Source of the DNA: Nymphaea colorata
Lineage: Eukaryota; Streptophyta; Magnoliopsida; Nymphaeales; Nymphaeaceae
Assembly (NCBI RefSeq): GCF_008831285.2
Contig: NC_045138.2
Location: 18,633,934-18,697,933 of the forward strand
Length of the DNA stretch: 64,000 nucleotides
Direction: 5' to 3'
In this document: positions 23,928 to 35,590 of the stretch, piece after piece
Layout: every line of letters begins with the position of its first letter
Position numbering within the stretch: position 1 is the first letter of the stretch
Notes under the pieces: model-generated
Database searches by the model: none
What the model saw: only the letters and a program-made list of their open reading frames with translations
What the model was told of the DNA's origin: nothing
Translations under genes and position numbers: made by a program

Positions 23928-26900
23928 TCAGAAGCCAAACTTGAAGCTTCCCACCTTCGCATCCATGACAGAATCCCAAAATGAAGTCTTCTTCGCTTTT
24001 TTTGCTTCATCTTCAAGCATGAGCTCTTTGATGGAGCCAGGGAAGGAAGCTTCATAAGCATCCCTAAACTTATGGTACAGGTTCACCCTATCCCTGGTTC
24101 CTGAGACAAGGTCTTTGGCATTTGGACTCTTTAAGAAATCCAAAACATTCAACAGGTTTCTTCTGTAAAAAAAAGCAAAAAGGAATGAATCATATAGAGC
24201 CCAGAAATGTCATCAAAGTATTCAATACAACCTTACTATTGCAGGGAAGGAGGAAACACATGCACTCGGACAATGGTAACCTGGCAAAATTTGGAACTAA
24301 GGATCTAAATAATTAGGATACTTCAGACATAGCCTCCTTGCATTTAACAGCAACTATAAGTGTTTTTTGACATATTGCATGCACTCTCCGTGACTCGTGA
24401 TCCCTTCTGTTGATGCTAAAATGTTAACGGGTTAAATTAAATGTGGCATTCTCCCTAGAATTGTTGCAGTTAGTTTATCATGTTTCTGTTACCAAACGTG
24501 TGTTCTCATTGTGAATTTTCATGCTGATTAGCAAGGTTAATCAAACGAAGGAAATTTTGTTTGTGCTAGAGTTGCCCAAGTATCTATACTCACAAGCAAA
24601 TATACCAATCGTGCTTACTTTTTTCTCTTCCATAATCCTACAAAAAATGGCAGGATCAACCAATATAAGACCATACTAAGAGTTCACTTATGTCAGTTAT
24701 AACAAATATTAACATCTATGTCATTCTTCCACTATCTTCCAACACACCTTCCTCCTTTAGATGCTATCAAGGCCAATAATTATATTTCCTTGTCAAGCCA
24801 TAAAGCTTGAAACAAGAAAAAGAATAAGGTTTCATCAAGACAATATTGATGAGATGGAAAATAGTTATAGACTAATGCCTTGGGAGATATGTAAATATAA
24901 AGTTGGTTAGCCCAAATGAAAAGGATAACTAAAAACGATCAGTTGGGACCCTTATCTACATCAGATACACTATTACATTTTCAAATGGCCCAGGTTTTCA
25001 TGAATATCCACTAATTTTGCAATTGCTTAAGTACTTCTCATGCATAACTTCCACTCTGCAGCATGAAGAGGAAAACTCTGGAATCATAGATTCCATTTAT
25101 TAGAAGAAGAGGACAGCCTAAAGAGTAAACAAAAGCTTCCATTCAGTCAATGGCCACAAGATCAGAGCAAGATTTACTATAAATTTTTTCATAGTTAACA
25201 GCTACTACTTACGAAGTTTATGCTGCAGTCCTGGACAAAAGGACAAACCTCCTCATTCTAATCTGTACTTTATGCTGTTTTTGAGTCCTAAAATTCATGA
25301 GATGTAGCTGAGCTTGTAGTACCTCTGTTTGTCTGCCCCATAAATGCACACACACACAGACAAAGACGGACACACATAGGGCGACAAGAAGAGGGAAAAG
25401 GAATGAGCTGACATTGTGGATATCAATGGCATCAGTTTGCCCCAACAGCAAAAGAGATCTTAACTGTGAACAAGGCTTCATTTGTTATGTAATAAATAAT
25501 ATCTAAGCTACGAAACCCTACTACCAAAGAAAGTGCATGATTGGGGAACCATTAGTCAAACAATTAGAGAATAAATGCAAATGAAACTGGGATAGAAGGC
25601 AATCAAGAAATTAATTTTCAACCGAACCAGCAACAGGGAAGAAAGGGCCACAAACCACATGTACAAAGAAAGAAAAAGAATAGCAGTAAAAGGAAAAAGA
25701 AAGAGACGATGGAAGCAAAAGGAAAAATACCGGCTGACATAGTTTTGGGTAATAGCAATGGAGTCTTCAAGATTGATCACTAGATGCCACCACCCATTGG
25801 GCACAAACATGACTTCTCCAGCCTTACATATACATTCAATGGGTCTTCTCTTCCATTGTTTGGTCTGCTCATAGAAGTTCATGAACCATTCAAGTATTGA
25901 AACAGGGCATGCTACCTCAACACCATCATCACTTGGATGCACCCCAGGCGGGACAATGTCAGGAGGAAACAAAATCCATTTCTTGGATCCCCGAACTACA
26001 GCATTCCATGCTGATGTGGAATTGGGATCAATATGAAATGAGGAACCCGAACGAGCAGGCCCAATTATAAGCCACCGAAAGTCTGGTCTCTCATCCCCCA
26101 ACAATGAAAATAAATCTTCCCTAAAATACACAGGAACTTCATAGTCTTCAGAAAGACTGGGGACCTTTTCAACAAACCTCGGATCAAAAAGATACAGTGG
26201 CCTCTCCTCATTCACAGAATCAGCATATTTATAGTAACTCTGTAGACTCATATCAACAGGACCTACAGAAAAATCTACATCCTTGGCTTTCTCCATCAAG
26301 TAGTCCCTATCCCATTTCTTCAAAGCAGCCCAATTGCTCAAACAACCACAAAGTAATACAGGCTTGTTCGGCTTTTCAAATTGAAGGATGAAGTCTTCAA
26401 TGGAGAGATCATTCCTTCTCTCTATGTTATCCACCTCTAGCCATTCTTGTTTCAACTCAATATTAGCACACAACCAACTTTGAAATAGATAATCAGAATA
26501 AAAGCTTCTAACCTGTAAGCCCCTTCCAAGTTGGGCAAGTGAACATGAGGATGAAACTGTTGAAACATAAGTATGTTTCCATGAGGCTGTAAAGGAGAAC
26601 CTACCCTTGAATTCTTCAAGAACAAGGTTTCTCCAAAGTGGGTCATGGTTAGAGAACACATAGAAGGCTCTACTTACAAGACTCAGCATGCACAAATCTT
26701 TAGCACCCAGAAGCCCCAAAATATCAAGAATGGACTCATCAGTTAGCACACAGAGATTACCGAGGCCTATGTCCCTTGAGTTGAAGGAGGATTGAGCGAG
26801 AAGGAGGTTCCCCAATGGCTGAACTCCATGGTTCCATGAAGCCAAGGAGTCTTGCAAGCAAAACCCATTTTCAGGAACTTTTTTGTGCTTTGTCCTTTTC

Positions 26901-26950
26901 TTCTTTCTGGGCTTGTTATTTGAGTTTTGCAAGTTTTCTCTCTTTGCCAT
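23928..26950 (-). CDS. JMJ22: F-box/JmjC-domain protein, JMJ22-like
   Basis: Two coding exons, 26950-25731 and 24162-23928, encode 484 residues; the split Arg codon (CG|A) keeps frame across a 1.57-kb intron. A basic nuclear-localisation-like stretch (KPRKKKRTKHKK) lies at 13-24. An F-box-like segment spans about 65-110 (LTDESILDILGLL...LVSRAFYVF). The JmjC domain, at about 190-405, has the Fe(II)-binding triad H306-x-D308 (FHIDP) and H389 (GWWHLV). The family uses 2-oxoglutarate and O2. Arabidopsis JMJ22 (At5g06550, about 500 aa) is reported as a histone arginine demethylase promoting seed germination together with JMJ20; substrate use here is inferred. The frame opens upstream of ATG 26950 only with non-ATG codons after an in-frame TAG, so 26950 is taken as the start. 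A donor at 28750 (CCG|GTAAG) suggests a noncoding first exon. Confidence 0.9.
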
Positions 26951-28749
26951 TGTTGGAGATACACCCAGTGACAAGGATTTCAGGAGCAACAGTGGCGGGA
27001 CGTTTCTCTCCTATCCTTTGGGCTTCCAACTTTGCAACTTCTTATCAAACATCTGCAGCCAGCCATTCCATGGCCCGACCCCAACTGCCCATCTCAAAGC
27101 CTTCACTCAAGGGGTGTTTGATGACCCAGAATACAGTTTCCGGAATCAGGATTCCAGAGACCTTATCGCAGGCTTGGTTTTGCAGGAATTATGCTTCCAG
27201 TCCCAGAAGTTGACCCTGCGTTTGTTGAGCTGGAAACAATATTGCTGAAAAATTTTCTTATGTTTGATGAATGTGAAAAGTAATTCAGGGAAAAAACATT
27301 CCCATTAATTGATATGAGAGATATGGTAACTGATCCAGAAACTTCATGGGTGTCTTCCTCTTCTAGTAACTCCTGCTTCCATTGATGAAACAAGTGCATA
27401 AGCCATCATCCCATGCCTAATGACGACCTACGTTTTCTGCAAGAAGAAAATTTGAATGTTAACTCTAAAATTGAGGAGGCATGCACAAGTCCAAACAGAT
27501 TACTCTCCCTAGAACCAGAATTGGTCGTACTCTCTGTATACAAAAATTGATCCTAAGTTAGAGGAACATGAAGAAAGAACCATTGAAAAACAAAAATACA
27601 TCAGATAGAAGCCATGACAGACTGACAATCTTCACAGATTAAGCTTCCATTCTGCAAATTCGACAGATATGATTGATAAAAAAACTCCACGTTATCAAAT
27701 ATAATATTATCTCATAAATCAGTTTCTGCTTTCTCTTTTTTCTCCTTTTCCTGCAGCTTCCACTTTTTAAATAACTGGCCTATGAATCGAATCAATGGCA
27801 TATAATATAACCCCCACCATGGCCTCAATTAAGAAGTACAGGCCGATACAGAAGCTGGCTGCACAAAGGGCACATCATCATTACCTAATCAGCTCCATTG
27901 TTGGCAACTACTGTCCGATGATTTTACAATTTAAGGATTAACCAGCAGCAAGGTCAGTCATTGAAATGTTGAATTCAGAGTGAGTGCACATGGACTCTTT
28001 CCTCAGCTCACAATAAAATGTACAAAACAAAAGCAGATGAAATTACGAAACTGAACGGCCTTCCTTGCAAAATAGAAATTCAAACACAGTGAAACATATA
28101 GCTTGAGGGAGAGAGATGCTTCAGTCTGCAGACTGCAGCCCCACCAAATTGTGGAGAAAGAAACCATGTTCTTTTTCCTTTCCCACAGTGCTGATGGCAC
28201 ATGATTCACACCATCTACCGTTCCTTTTTCTCCAAATAACGCTAACTGCTCTTAATATTTGAGACAGAGGAAAATGACAAAACAACACCTTTGTTCTTAA
28301 TAATATTTCAAAATGCTTCTCATATTCAACATTTTCTTGAAATAATTAAGGCATCTAAATTCACATGCCTCCGGAGTGTGACTCTCTCAAACGCCACGAC
28401 AAGAAGAAGAAGAGACAAAACAAAAAGGAAGAAAGTCGCATCATTGGCACAAAACGCAGAGAATTTCACTGTGCTCCGTCGCGAGTTGCGAGGAAAACGC
28501 AGATACGGATTAGTCGCGCATCGAAGCCACCACCGTAGGAAATGAAAGGGAAAAGAAATAAGCAGTGACGGAAAAGCAAACAATGAAAATGGGAACAGAA
28601 AAAAAGAAGCGAAGGGGAGAGGAAGAGGAAGAAAATGGAAAAGAAGAAGTAAAAGGAAGGAGACCAGAAGAAGAAGTCGGAAGGAGACGCAGTCGTCGAA
28701 AGGAATAAGAAAAAGAAAAAGAACAACAGATAGAGATGTAGGAACTTAC

Positions 28750-28890
28750 CGGTCGCCTTGAGCTGGAGGCCTGCTTCAAGATAAGCGACAGGCGAGCTGC
28801 TGCGAAGTGGAGAAATGCTGCAAGTGTAAGAGAGGAGAAGCGGTCGAAGAAGAGAGCCGTTCACCGAAGCCCTAACAGGCGGCAAAGTGT
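28750..28890 (-). promoter_or_regulatory. Putative noncoding first exon of the JMJ22-like gene
   Basis: Reading the minus strand, a pyrimidine-rich GC-balanced stretch ends in a strong donor (GCGACCG|GTAAGT) whose last exon base is 28750. No acceptor was assigned with confidence; CTGCAG near 27052 is a candidate. The exon would lie about 1.8 kb upstream of the start codon and only about 180 bp from the start codon of the divergent nicotinamidase gene. Splice-site pattern is the only evidence. Confidence 0.4.
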
Positions 28891-29065
28891 TTCCGGGAAA
28901 TATTATATACGTTTCCGGAAATGACTGCGTAGACCGATACGGATTCATCATCACGTTTCCGATACGAGTTGAAAATCGTTATTTAGGCGCGCTGTCTCTC
29001 TCCCGTTTTCTCTCGCTCCCTCGCGCTTTCTCGCTTTCTCTCGCTCTGCTTCAGAATTCCCATCA
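28891..29065. promoter_or_regulatory. Candidate bidirectional promoter, JMJ22-like / nicotinamidase
   Basis: The interval between the inferred noncoding exon of the minus-strand JmjC gene and the ATG of the plus-strand nicotinamidase is under 200 bp. It contains a TCTCTCTCCCG/TCTCTCGCTCCCTCGCG pyrimidine-rich block typical of plant leader sequences. No TATA box is obvious. Shared control is inferred from spacing only. Confidence 0.4.
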
Positions 29066-29665
29066 ATGGAGACCAAAGGTTCCTCCTCCCTATCGAGATT
29101 CGCGATGCGCAGGAGGGACCCCGACCCCAAATCGGCGGCTCTGCTCGTGATCGACATGCAGAACTACTTCGCCGCCATGGCCGCCCCCATCATCCCTTCC
29201 ATCCGGGCCGCCATCGACTGCTGCCGCTCGGCCGGCGTCCCCGTCATCTTCACGCGCCACCGCCACCGGTCCCCCGAGGACTACGGCATGCTGGGCGAGT
29301 GGTGGGGCGGGGACCTCATCTTCGACGGCACGCCGGAGTCGGAGCTCATGCCGGAGGTGGGCCGGCGGGACGGGGAGCCGGTGGTGCAGAAGCACACATA
29401 CAGCGGGTTCCAGGGGACGGGGCTGGAGGCGATGCTGAGGGATATGGGGAGGTCGGAGGTGATTGTGACGGGGGTGATGACCAACCTGTGCTGCGAGACG
29501 ACGGCTAGGGACGCCTTCCTGAAGGGATTCAGGGTCTTCTTCTCCGCCGACGCCACCGCGACGTCGAGCCGCGAGATGCACGAGGCCACGCTCCTGAATC
29601 TGGGCTACGGCTTCGCCTACTTGGTCGACTGCCAGGTCCTGAAGAGGGCGCTCGCCAAGGTCTAG
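29066..29665 (+). CDS. NIC2: Nicotinamidase (isochorismatase-fold hydrolase), NIC2/NIC3-like
   Basis: A single intronless frame of 199 residues that starts at ATG in a favourable context (CATCAATGG). It matches the cysteine-hydrolase (isochorismatase) fold: Asp30 in [10 protein letters not shown], Lys109 in [10 protein letters not shown] and Cys142 in [16 protein letters not shown] form the expected catalytic triad. The SADATATSS and [14 protein letters not shown] segments match plant NIC2/NIC3 proteins (about 198 aa). The reaction is nicotinamide to nicotinate plus ammonia, the first step of the plant NAD salvage (Preiss-Handler) route. The coding sequence is strongly GC-rich, with G or C at most third positions, unlike its neighbours. 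A possible poly(A) signal (GAATAATGAA) lies near 29753. The paralog (NIC2 versus NIC3) cannot be decided here. Confidence 0.93.
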   Translation: METKGSSSLSRFAMRRRDPDPKSAALLVIDMQNYFAAMAAPIIPSIRAAIDCCRSAGVPVIFTRHRHRSPEDYGMLGEWWGGDLIFDGTPESELMPEVGRRDGEPVVQKHTYSGFQGTGLEAMLRDMGRSEVIVTGVMTNLCCETTARDAFLKGFRVFFSADATATSSREMHEATLLNLGYGFAYLVDCQVLKRALAKV

Positions 29666-32600
29666 AATTAGGTGTCTCTCTTGGTGGGTTGTTGTAAATT
29701 GGGAACTTCTGGCTTGTGCTTGGCCCCTGTGTGGGCATAGTGTTTTTCTTTGAATAATGAAAAATCCAGGGTTTTCCTTCTCTGGGATTTTCAAACAGAA
29801 ATATTAGGATTATCGTTTCCTAGTTTGTTGTTGGTGCCATACATCTGGTACAGAACACTTAATTATGTTCGATGTTGATGAGTTATTGCTGCTCTCAAGA
29901 AAGTTCAGAAGATTCGAGCTTCCCTTCCAGTTTGGTGTATCCGCTCATGTTCTAAAGATTATTCTATAAAACTGAGACTGTTGGTAAGCTCCCGAGAAGA
30001 TAGAATCATTCCGGTGGGGTGATTCGGACTCCCTCGTTTAGCTCAAAAAAATGAGTTGCCTCCAGACAGGAAAACTCTTCGTTGACCTCAAATTACGTTG
30101 TTCTAGTTTGTGAGAGAATGAACTTTTCTGACTCAAGCCAAATAAATCTTGCTGAATCTTTCCTGTCATGTCTCAAAGTATATCACATCTTTATATAGAG
30201 GAGTTTGTTTGTGTGGGCAGAGTGTCTGTTTCATGATTTTGAGAACATCCTCTTTTCACTCTTTGGTTGCAAATAAATGAATGCAACTTGTGAAAAATGT
30301 AGAACATTAGTCTACCTGTCTTCATTTCTGCATTGATATCTGCCCATTTAGTGCAGAAGAAGTGGAAAGCATGGCACTTCAAAGAAGCTATGTCATCGAA
30401 TCAGTAAAAAGAGTTGGCAGATTCAGATCGAATCAGTAAAAAAAGTTGGATTCGAAAAATGCGACTTAATGTTTTTGACACTTGTGCTTGGTTTTGAGAA
30501 CGTGCTGTTGAGAGGAGTAAATTACATTTTTGAGACACTGCGTCCACCCTCATCAAACACGCCGCCCTAAGTTATATGCCTTCGAAAAATACCAAGTTCT
30601 TTAAGCCATTGTTATAAAAATTGGATTCTGAACCGAGTCGGAGAGGCTGCTGATTGGAGCCATTCATGATTCAAATGAATCCTGTGTGAATCGGCAGAAA
30701 ATATTTAAAAATTCAGTTAACAAAGTACATAAAAAGTTGTATGAATAATAATTAAGAATACAACAATGCAAAGCATACTTAATAAACAACTAAATTTGAC
30801 ATTGTGGCACTTTTTACATCGCCATGGTACCTTCGACTCGTTTCTAATAGATTGATTTTGATAACTTAATACATAAAACTTGTACTAGTTTTTTTATTGG
30901 CCAGAGTGGGGGTAGAGTAGTTTGTCGGTCGGATTAGCAGGTTCGTGAAAGTCCGGTTGTCAGTATAACTCCTATGAACACAACTCTTCTGAACTACAAA
31001 TCAAACATTGGATGTGTGACATTTGTTCGATGGTTGTTCTACTCCCCACATAGGTCTCGAAGCAGTCTCTTCGGTCTCTTCAAAGTAATCTCTTTCTGCT
31101 ATTTTCTTTTATTGGCACTCTAAGGTTAAGTGGGCCTTTTACCAGATATAGGGTTGTCAGCATGTCAAGTTTATTCCATACTGGCCCCAATTTGTAACCA
31201 AGTTTATTCCATACTGGCCCCAATTTGTAACAACAACCAAATTCGTTAAAGAGGCATCAGGTCAAATTCTTAATTGGATTTAGATCCGCCACACACTTTC
31301 ATATCCCATTAAGTCTGAGATTTAATAAAATTTGACACCCCACTACATGTAAATATTGGATATTATGGTTGTAAGTTCTGAGTTCAAAGAATCGAGTTTG
31401 AGTCCAACGCCAAAACCAAAACCGATACCAAAACTAAGTTACTAAATATGGTTAAGCAAGATCTGATTATGCAGGAATCGGCAAATCTGGACCTGAACTG
31501 AAAAACATTGACGAGGTACCTCCGGAATTAGAACTCTTTGACCGCTGACAGCCTAGACAATGTAAATGGACCTAAAAAGATGGTAACCATTTCCGGCCAA
31601 CGCTGAGCGTAGCGTGTCGCCGGAAAATCGTCCAACTTAAAAAAAAAAGAGGCAAAAGCACTATATTTAGTGATAAAAGGTAATATCGATTTTGAAAATT
31701 GCAGTTTTTTTTTTTGCTTCCTGCCTTTATTTTGATCGTTTTCATGTTAAAAAACACTTATCTACTAAAAAATATCACAAAATCCTTTTCCAAGGTAAGC
31801 AAAAAGTTAACCGGAGAATAAATTAAAGAAAGGCGATTATTACTCATGTTTGGAGTTGGGTTTCACAAAACAAACTATATGAATCCAAGTTTATGGATAA
31901 ATCATAATAACAGAATGATTTCAAAATAAGGAGCAGAAGCTGCAAAGCCATAATTTGGCTTATAAAATCTGATCTCCCCAATGAAGGGAGATCAGATTTA
32001 TTGATATCGATGCTTTGGCTTGTTAAATTATTAAATTTATAAGAAATGAATGAAAATATGAATTTCAAAAATAGGATTATGAAGCAAAACTAGCAATTGC
32101 AATAGGCACGGCCATTTGCACAGTTAACCCTTGATTTGCTGCTGCCTGATTGCGAACGTAACCGTGAATGTGGGGTGGACGGGCAACGGTCAAAACCCAC
32201 CAAAGTTGGCGGGCCACAGATTTGGACGCCTACGACTACGAGTCTAACGGTCAAAACTGCACGAAGAAGCTCTCCCTCTCTTATTCGCGCGAAGTTGCGA
32301 ACCGGCGGAAGTCGCGCTCGTCCGGGCTTTTGACGAAAGGCAGAAGCTTCTGTTTTCCCTATTTCGTAGTCCTGGACGAGACTTTCTCTGTCCTTTATTC
32401 CACCGTCGCTTTTGAACGTTGTTTCCGTCCGTGGTTGGTATTCTTTCCTGAATAATTTACTTTGTTTGGCGCTTCTTCTCCTGATTCTTCGTCTTTATAT
32501 TGAATTGACTCGTGGGGAAGAGATCTTTTTGACATTTCTTCTGCTTCTGGAGATGATGGCATCCTTGGAATTGATTGGAGGGTGTGTTTCTCGGAGGTTT

Positions 32601-32802
32601 CGCTTCAGGGCTGCAGTTTTATAGCGATTACTTCTCGTGGGTATTTGCAAGATTTCATTCATCGGGTTCTTTCTTTTTGGGGTTGCCTCTTTGTTTGGTA
32701 ATTTACGGTTCACAATATTTGTGTTCTTTTCTTTTGGTTTTTCCTGGGTGAACTTGGGGTGCAGCATTTTTCATAAGTTCTCTGGATTGAGGGCCATCGA
32801 AT
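29666..32802. other. Intergenic region between nicotinamidase and kinase genes
   Basis: No gene is recognisable. The first 150 bases are probably the nicotinamidase 3' UTR. A 33-bp perfect tandem duplication lies at 31167-31232. From about 32250 onward the sequence is less AT-rich and is likely promoter and 5' UTR of the Raf-like kinase. A GGTGCAG acceptor-like site at about 32755-32763 suggests a leader intron, but this is unproven. Confidence 0.45.
31167..31232. repeat. 33-bp tandem duplication
   Basis: Two adjacent copies, 31167-31199 and 31200-31232, each containing TTTATTCCATACTGGCCCC, lie in non-coding DNA. Confidence 0.9.
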
Positions 32803-35590
32803 ATGGACGCTGCTGTTGAGGGTGAGAGAAAGACCCAACCGGAGAATGGTAAGGATGGAGAAGGAAATGACAAGAAAATGAGCTTCGCCGCGAAAGACGG
32901 GGGCTCCAAGAGCTTCGGAAATAAGGAGGTCTTCTTCAGGGCCGATAAGATTGACCTGAAGAGCTTGGATTACCAATTGGAGAAGCATCTCAGCAGGGTC
33001 TGGTCTAGGACAAGTAAGGAGGCTCAGGGGCCCAAGGCTGAATGGGAGATCGATTTATCGAAGTTGGAGGTCAAGAATGCCATTGCACACGGCACCTTCG
33101 GCACAGTTTATCGGGGAGTTTACAACGAACAAGACGTTGCAGGTAGCATTGATCTGTCGAACTCAATTATGACGAACCCCTGCTTTGAACAGAGAGATTG
33201 GCAGATTGCAGAAGTCGCCATTTTCTATCGATTAATTTGCTTCTTGAGGCAATGCGTTCTTTTGTCGAGCTATAAATAACTTCTCCGGCTTTACTGTATA
33301 TTCCTGTTTAAATTTTCTTTTCTGTTAGCCAGAATTGCCGAAGGTCCAGGAATATACCTTTTCTAGTATTTGCTGACATCTTATTTGCTCCTTTAACCTA
33401 TGAAACCTTCATCATCACGTGGTAGTCGAGTTTGAATACTGATAATCTCATTTAGGCCATGAATATCATAAGATGTGCCATGTTGCGCATATGTAATTGA
33501 ATGCTGCGAATTTCCCAGTGGGTGATGGGCTGATGGCTTATTGGAAAGTCCAGGTGTTGTTTAGACAAATAGATTTATCTGGTTTCATATATTATTTTCT
33601 ATAGAAACTTATGTCCATGCATGCTCCTCCCCTTCAAAACTTGGAGAGTGAAGAATCAGAGGAACAATATACTATGAGAAATAAATTAAGAGCAGTGACG
33701 ACAATGAAATGACTCTGTAGTCAAGTAAATCGTCACACTTTCCTTGAAATTATTCCAAAAGTTTTAGGAGAACTTCAGGATGGAATACTTGGTAGGCGGG
33801 GAGTTTTCAGTATTCAGAGATTGCGATTAGTTAACGTCCTTTGTAGATTCCCTCACGTTCAATTCCTGTTTAACAGTGAAGCTGTTGGACTGGGGAGAAG
33901 ATGGTCTTGCCAATGAGCATGAAACTGCTTCTCTTCGTGCATCATTTCGACAGGAAGTTGCTGTTTGGCACAAGCTTGACCATCCAAATGTGACCAAGGT
34001 TGCTTTCTTTCCTCTAAAATGCATCAAATCTTCTTTGTTTTCTGACCAGATGGGTCATATCTACGGTGTTTCAAGCCTCAATTGCATGGAGTGCTTGATG
34101 GAGAAAAATCACGTGGTTTAAGTTAATTACTGATAACAATGGGTTGCATCTTGCATAAAGCAGTTTGTTGGAGCATCAATGGGAACTTCAGAGCTCAAGA
34201 TTCCATCAAGAAGTTCTTCCATCAACGGTCATGAGGCAATACCAGCAAGAGCATGTTGCGTCGTTGTGGAATATCTGCCTGGCGGAACTTTAAAGCAATT
34301 TTTAATAAAAAATAGGCGCAGAAAACTTGCTTATAAGATTGTGATCCAGCTTGCTTTAGACCTCGCCAGAGGGTAGGTTGCTCCTCTTACAGCACATACT
34401 CTCAATACTTTTTTTTTTTAGATTATTAGCTGAATTGTTTCATCTGTAATTGCCTTCTCAGGCTCAGCTATCTCCACTCAAGAAAGATCGTACACCGTGA
34501 TGTTAAAACAGAGAATATGCTCCTTGATACAACAAGGACTCTTAAAATTGCTGATTTTGGTGTGGCGCGTGTTGAAGCTCAAAATCCAAAGGACATGACT
34601 GGTGAAACTGGTACACTTGGTTACATGGCTCCAGAGGTATTGAAAGCTTGCAGCTTGAGACTGCCCCGTGATTTTCTGCTCAAGAATAGATTGTCAGCAA
34701 TAGTTTTTTTTCTTCATAATACAGTTTTTTAACACTAAAACACCTATGATTCTCCCGGTTTATGTGAGGATCAGAGTATGACGAGCATGTTGGTAGCTAA
34801 TTGCTATCACCTTATGAAGAGTATCTGTACTGACACTAATTTGTCTCAGTTCTAGTGTAATTCCTGGAGTCTCTGCTGATTAATTTGCCATGTGTAGAAT
34901 ACGCAGGAGATACTATTATGTTTATAGTTCAAACTTCAAGAAGATACCTAAAGAGTTAAAATTGATGCAGGTCTTAAATGGCCAGCCATACAACAGAAGG
35001 TGCGATGTCTACAGCTTTGGTATCTGTTTGTGGGAGATCTACTGCTGTGAGATGCCTTACCCATACCTTACCTTTGCAGAAGTATCCTCTGCTGTTGTGC
35101 GACAGGTTAGCATATAATTCTCATGCATCTTGTTATAGAACTTACGTGGAAACCGTTTGATTCAGAAACTGACTGAAAAGCCACTTATTATCTTAATTGC
35201 ATGATGAGAGAGAGAGAGATATATAATCTGTTTTGATGTATGTGGAGTACAGATTGGTGATGGATTCTGAAACATCATCTTCCTAAATGAGTTTTTTTCG
35301 CTATCATGGAATGTTTACATAAGCTCGTAGCCATATTCATAAACCTGTGGTGACTCCCAAATGTTTTCTGAAATTTTTTGCAGAATTTGAGACCGGAGAT
35401 TCCTCGGTGCTGCCCAAATTCACTGGCCAACATAATGAAAAAATGTTGGGATGCGAATCCCGAGAAGCGGCCGGACATGGATGAGGTTGTCAGAATGCTC
35501 GAGTCACTTGACACTAGCAAAGGAGGAGGCATGATCCCTGACGACGAGGCCAACGGCTGCTTCTGCTTTGTGCCGCAACGGGGTCCATGA
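32803..35590 (+). CDS. Raf-like (group C) protein kinase, CBC/BHP-like
   Basis: Six exons: 32803-33142, 33877-33998, 34164-34372, 34462-34636, 34971-35105, 35384-35590. Together they encode 395 residues, and all junctions keep frame. After a charged N-terminus of about 80 residues the kinase domain shows the glycine loop GTFGTV (97-102), Lys115 (VKLL), the catalytic loop HRDVKTEN (Asp237), DFG (255-257), GYMAPE (277-282), DVYSFGICLWE and CWDANPEKRPDM. The ending GCFCFVPQRGP and the ADKIDLKSLDYQLEKHLSRVW segment are typical of plant Raf-like MAPKKK subgroup C7 (Arabidopsis CBC1, CBC2, BHP, At3g22750). Known members act in the cytosol of guard cells in blue-light, CO2 and H+-ATPase signalling. 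In these kinases the fold is MAPKKK-like, although activity towards MAPKKs is not established. Neighbourhood order favours the At4g14780 (BHP)/At3g22750 pair as closest kin. Confidence 0.9.

Noticed and set aside
26951-26989. Longer N-terminus for the JMJ22-like protein
   Set aside because: The extension begins with TTG and an in-frame TAG lies just before it. The first ATG is at 26950.
27108-27250. Possible MITE in the JMJ22 leader (GGGGTGTTTGATGACC start)
   Set aside because: The start resembles MITE ends, but I found no matching inverse end or target duplication.
28466-28954. 162-residue minus-strand frame in the JMJ22 leader
   Set aside because: Phe/Ser-rich low-complexity sequence from pyrimidine tracts; the region reads better as a noncoding exon ending in a GTAAGT donor.
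29090-29794. 234-residue minus-strand frame opposite nicotinamidase
   Set aside because: A shadow frame created by the high third-position GC of the real gene; it has no family motif.
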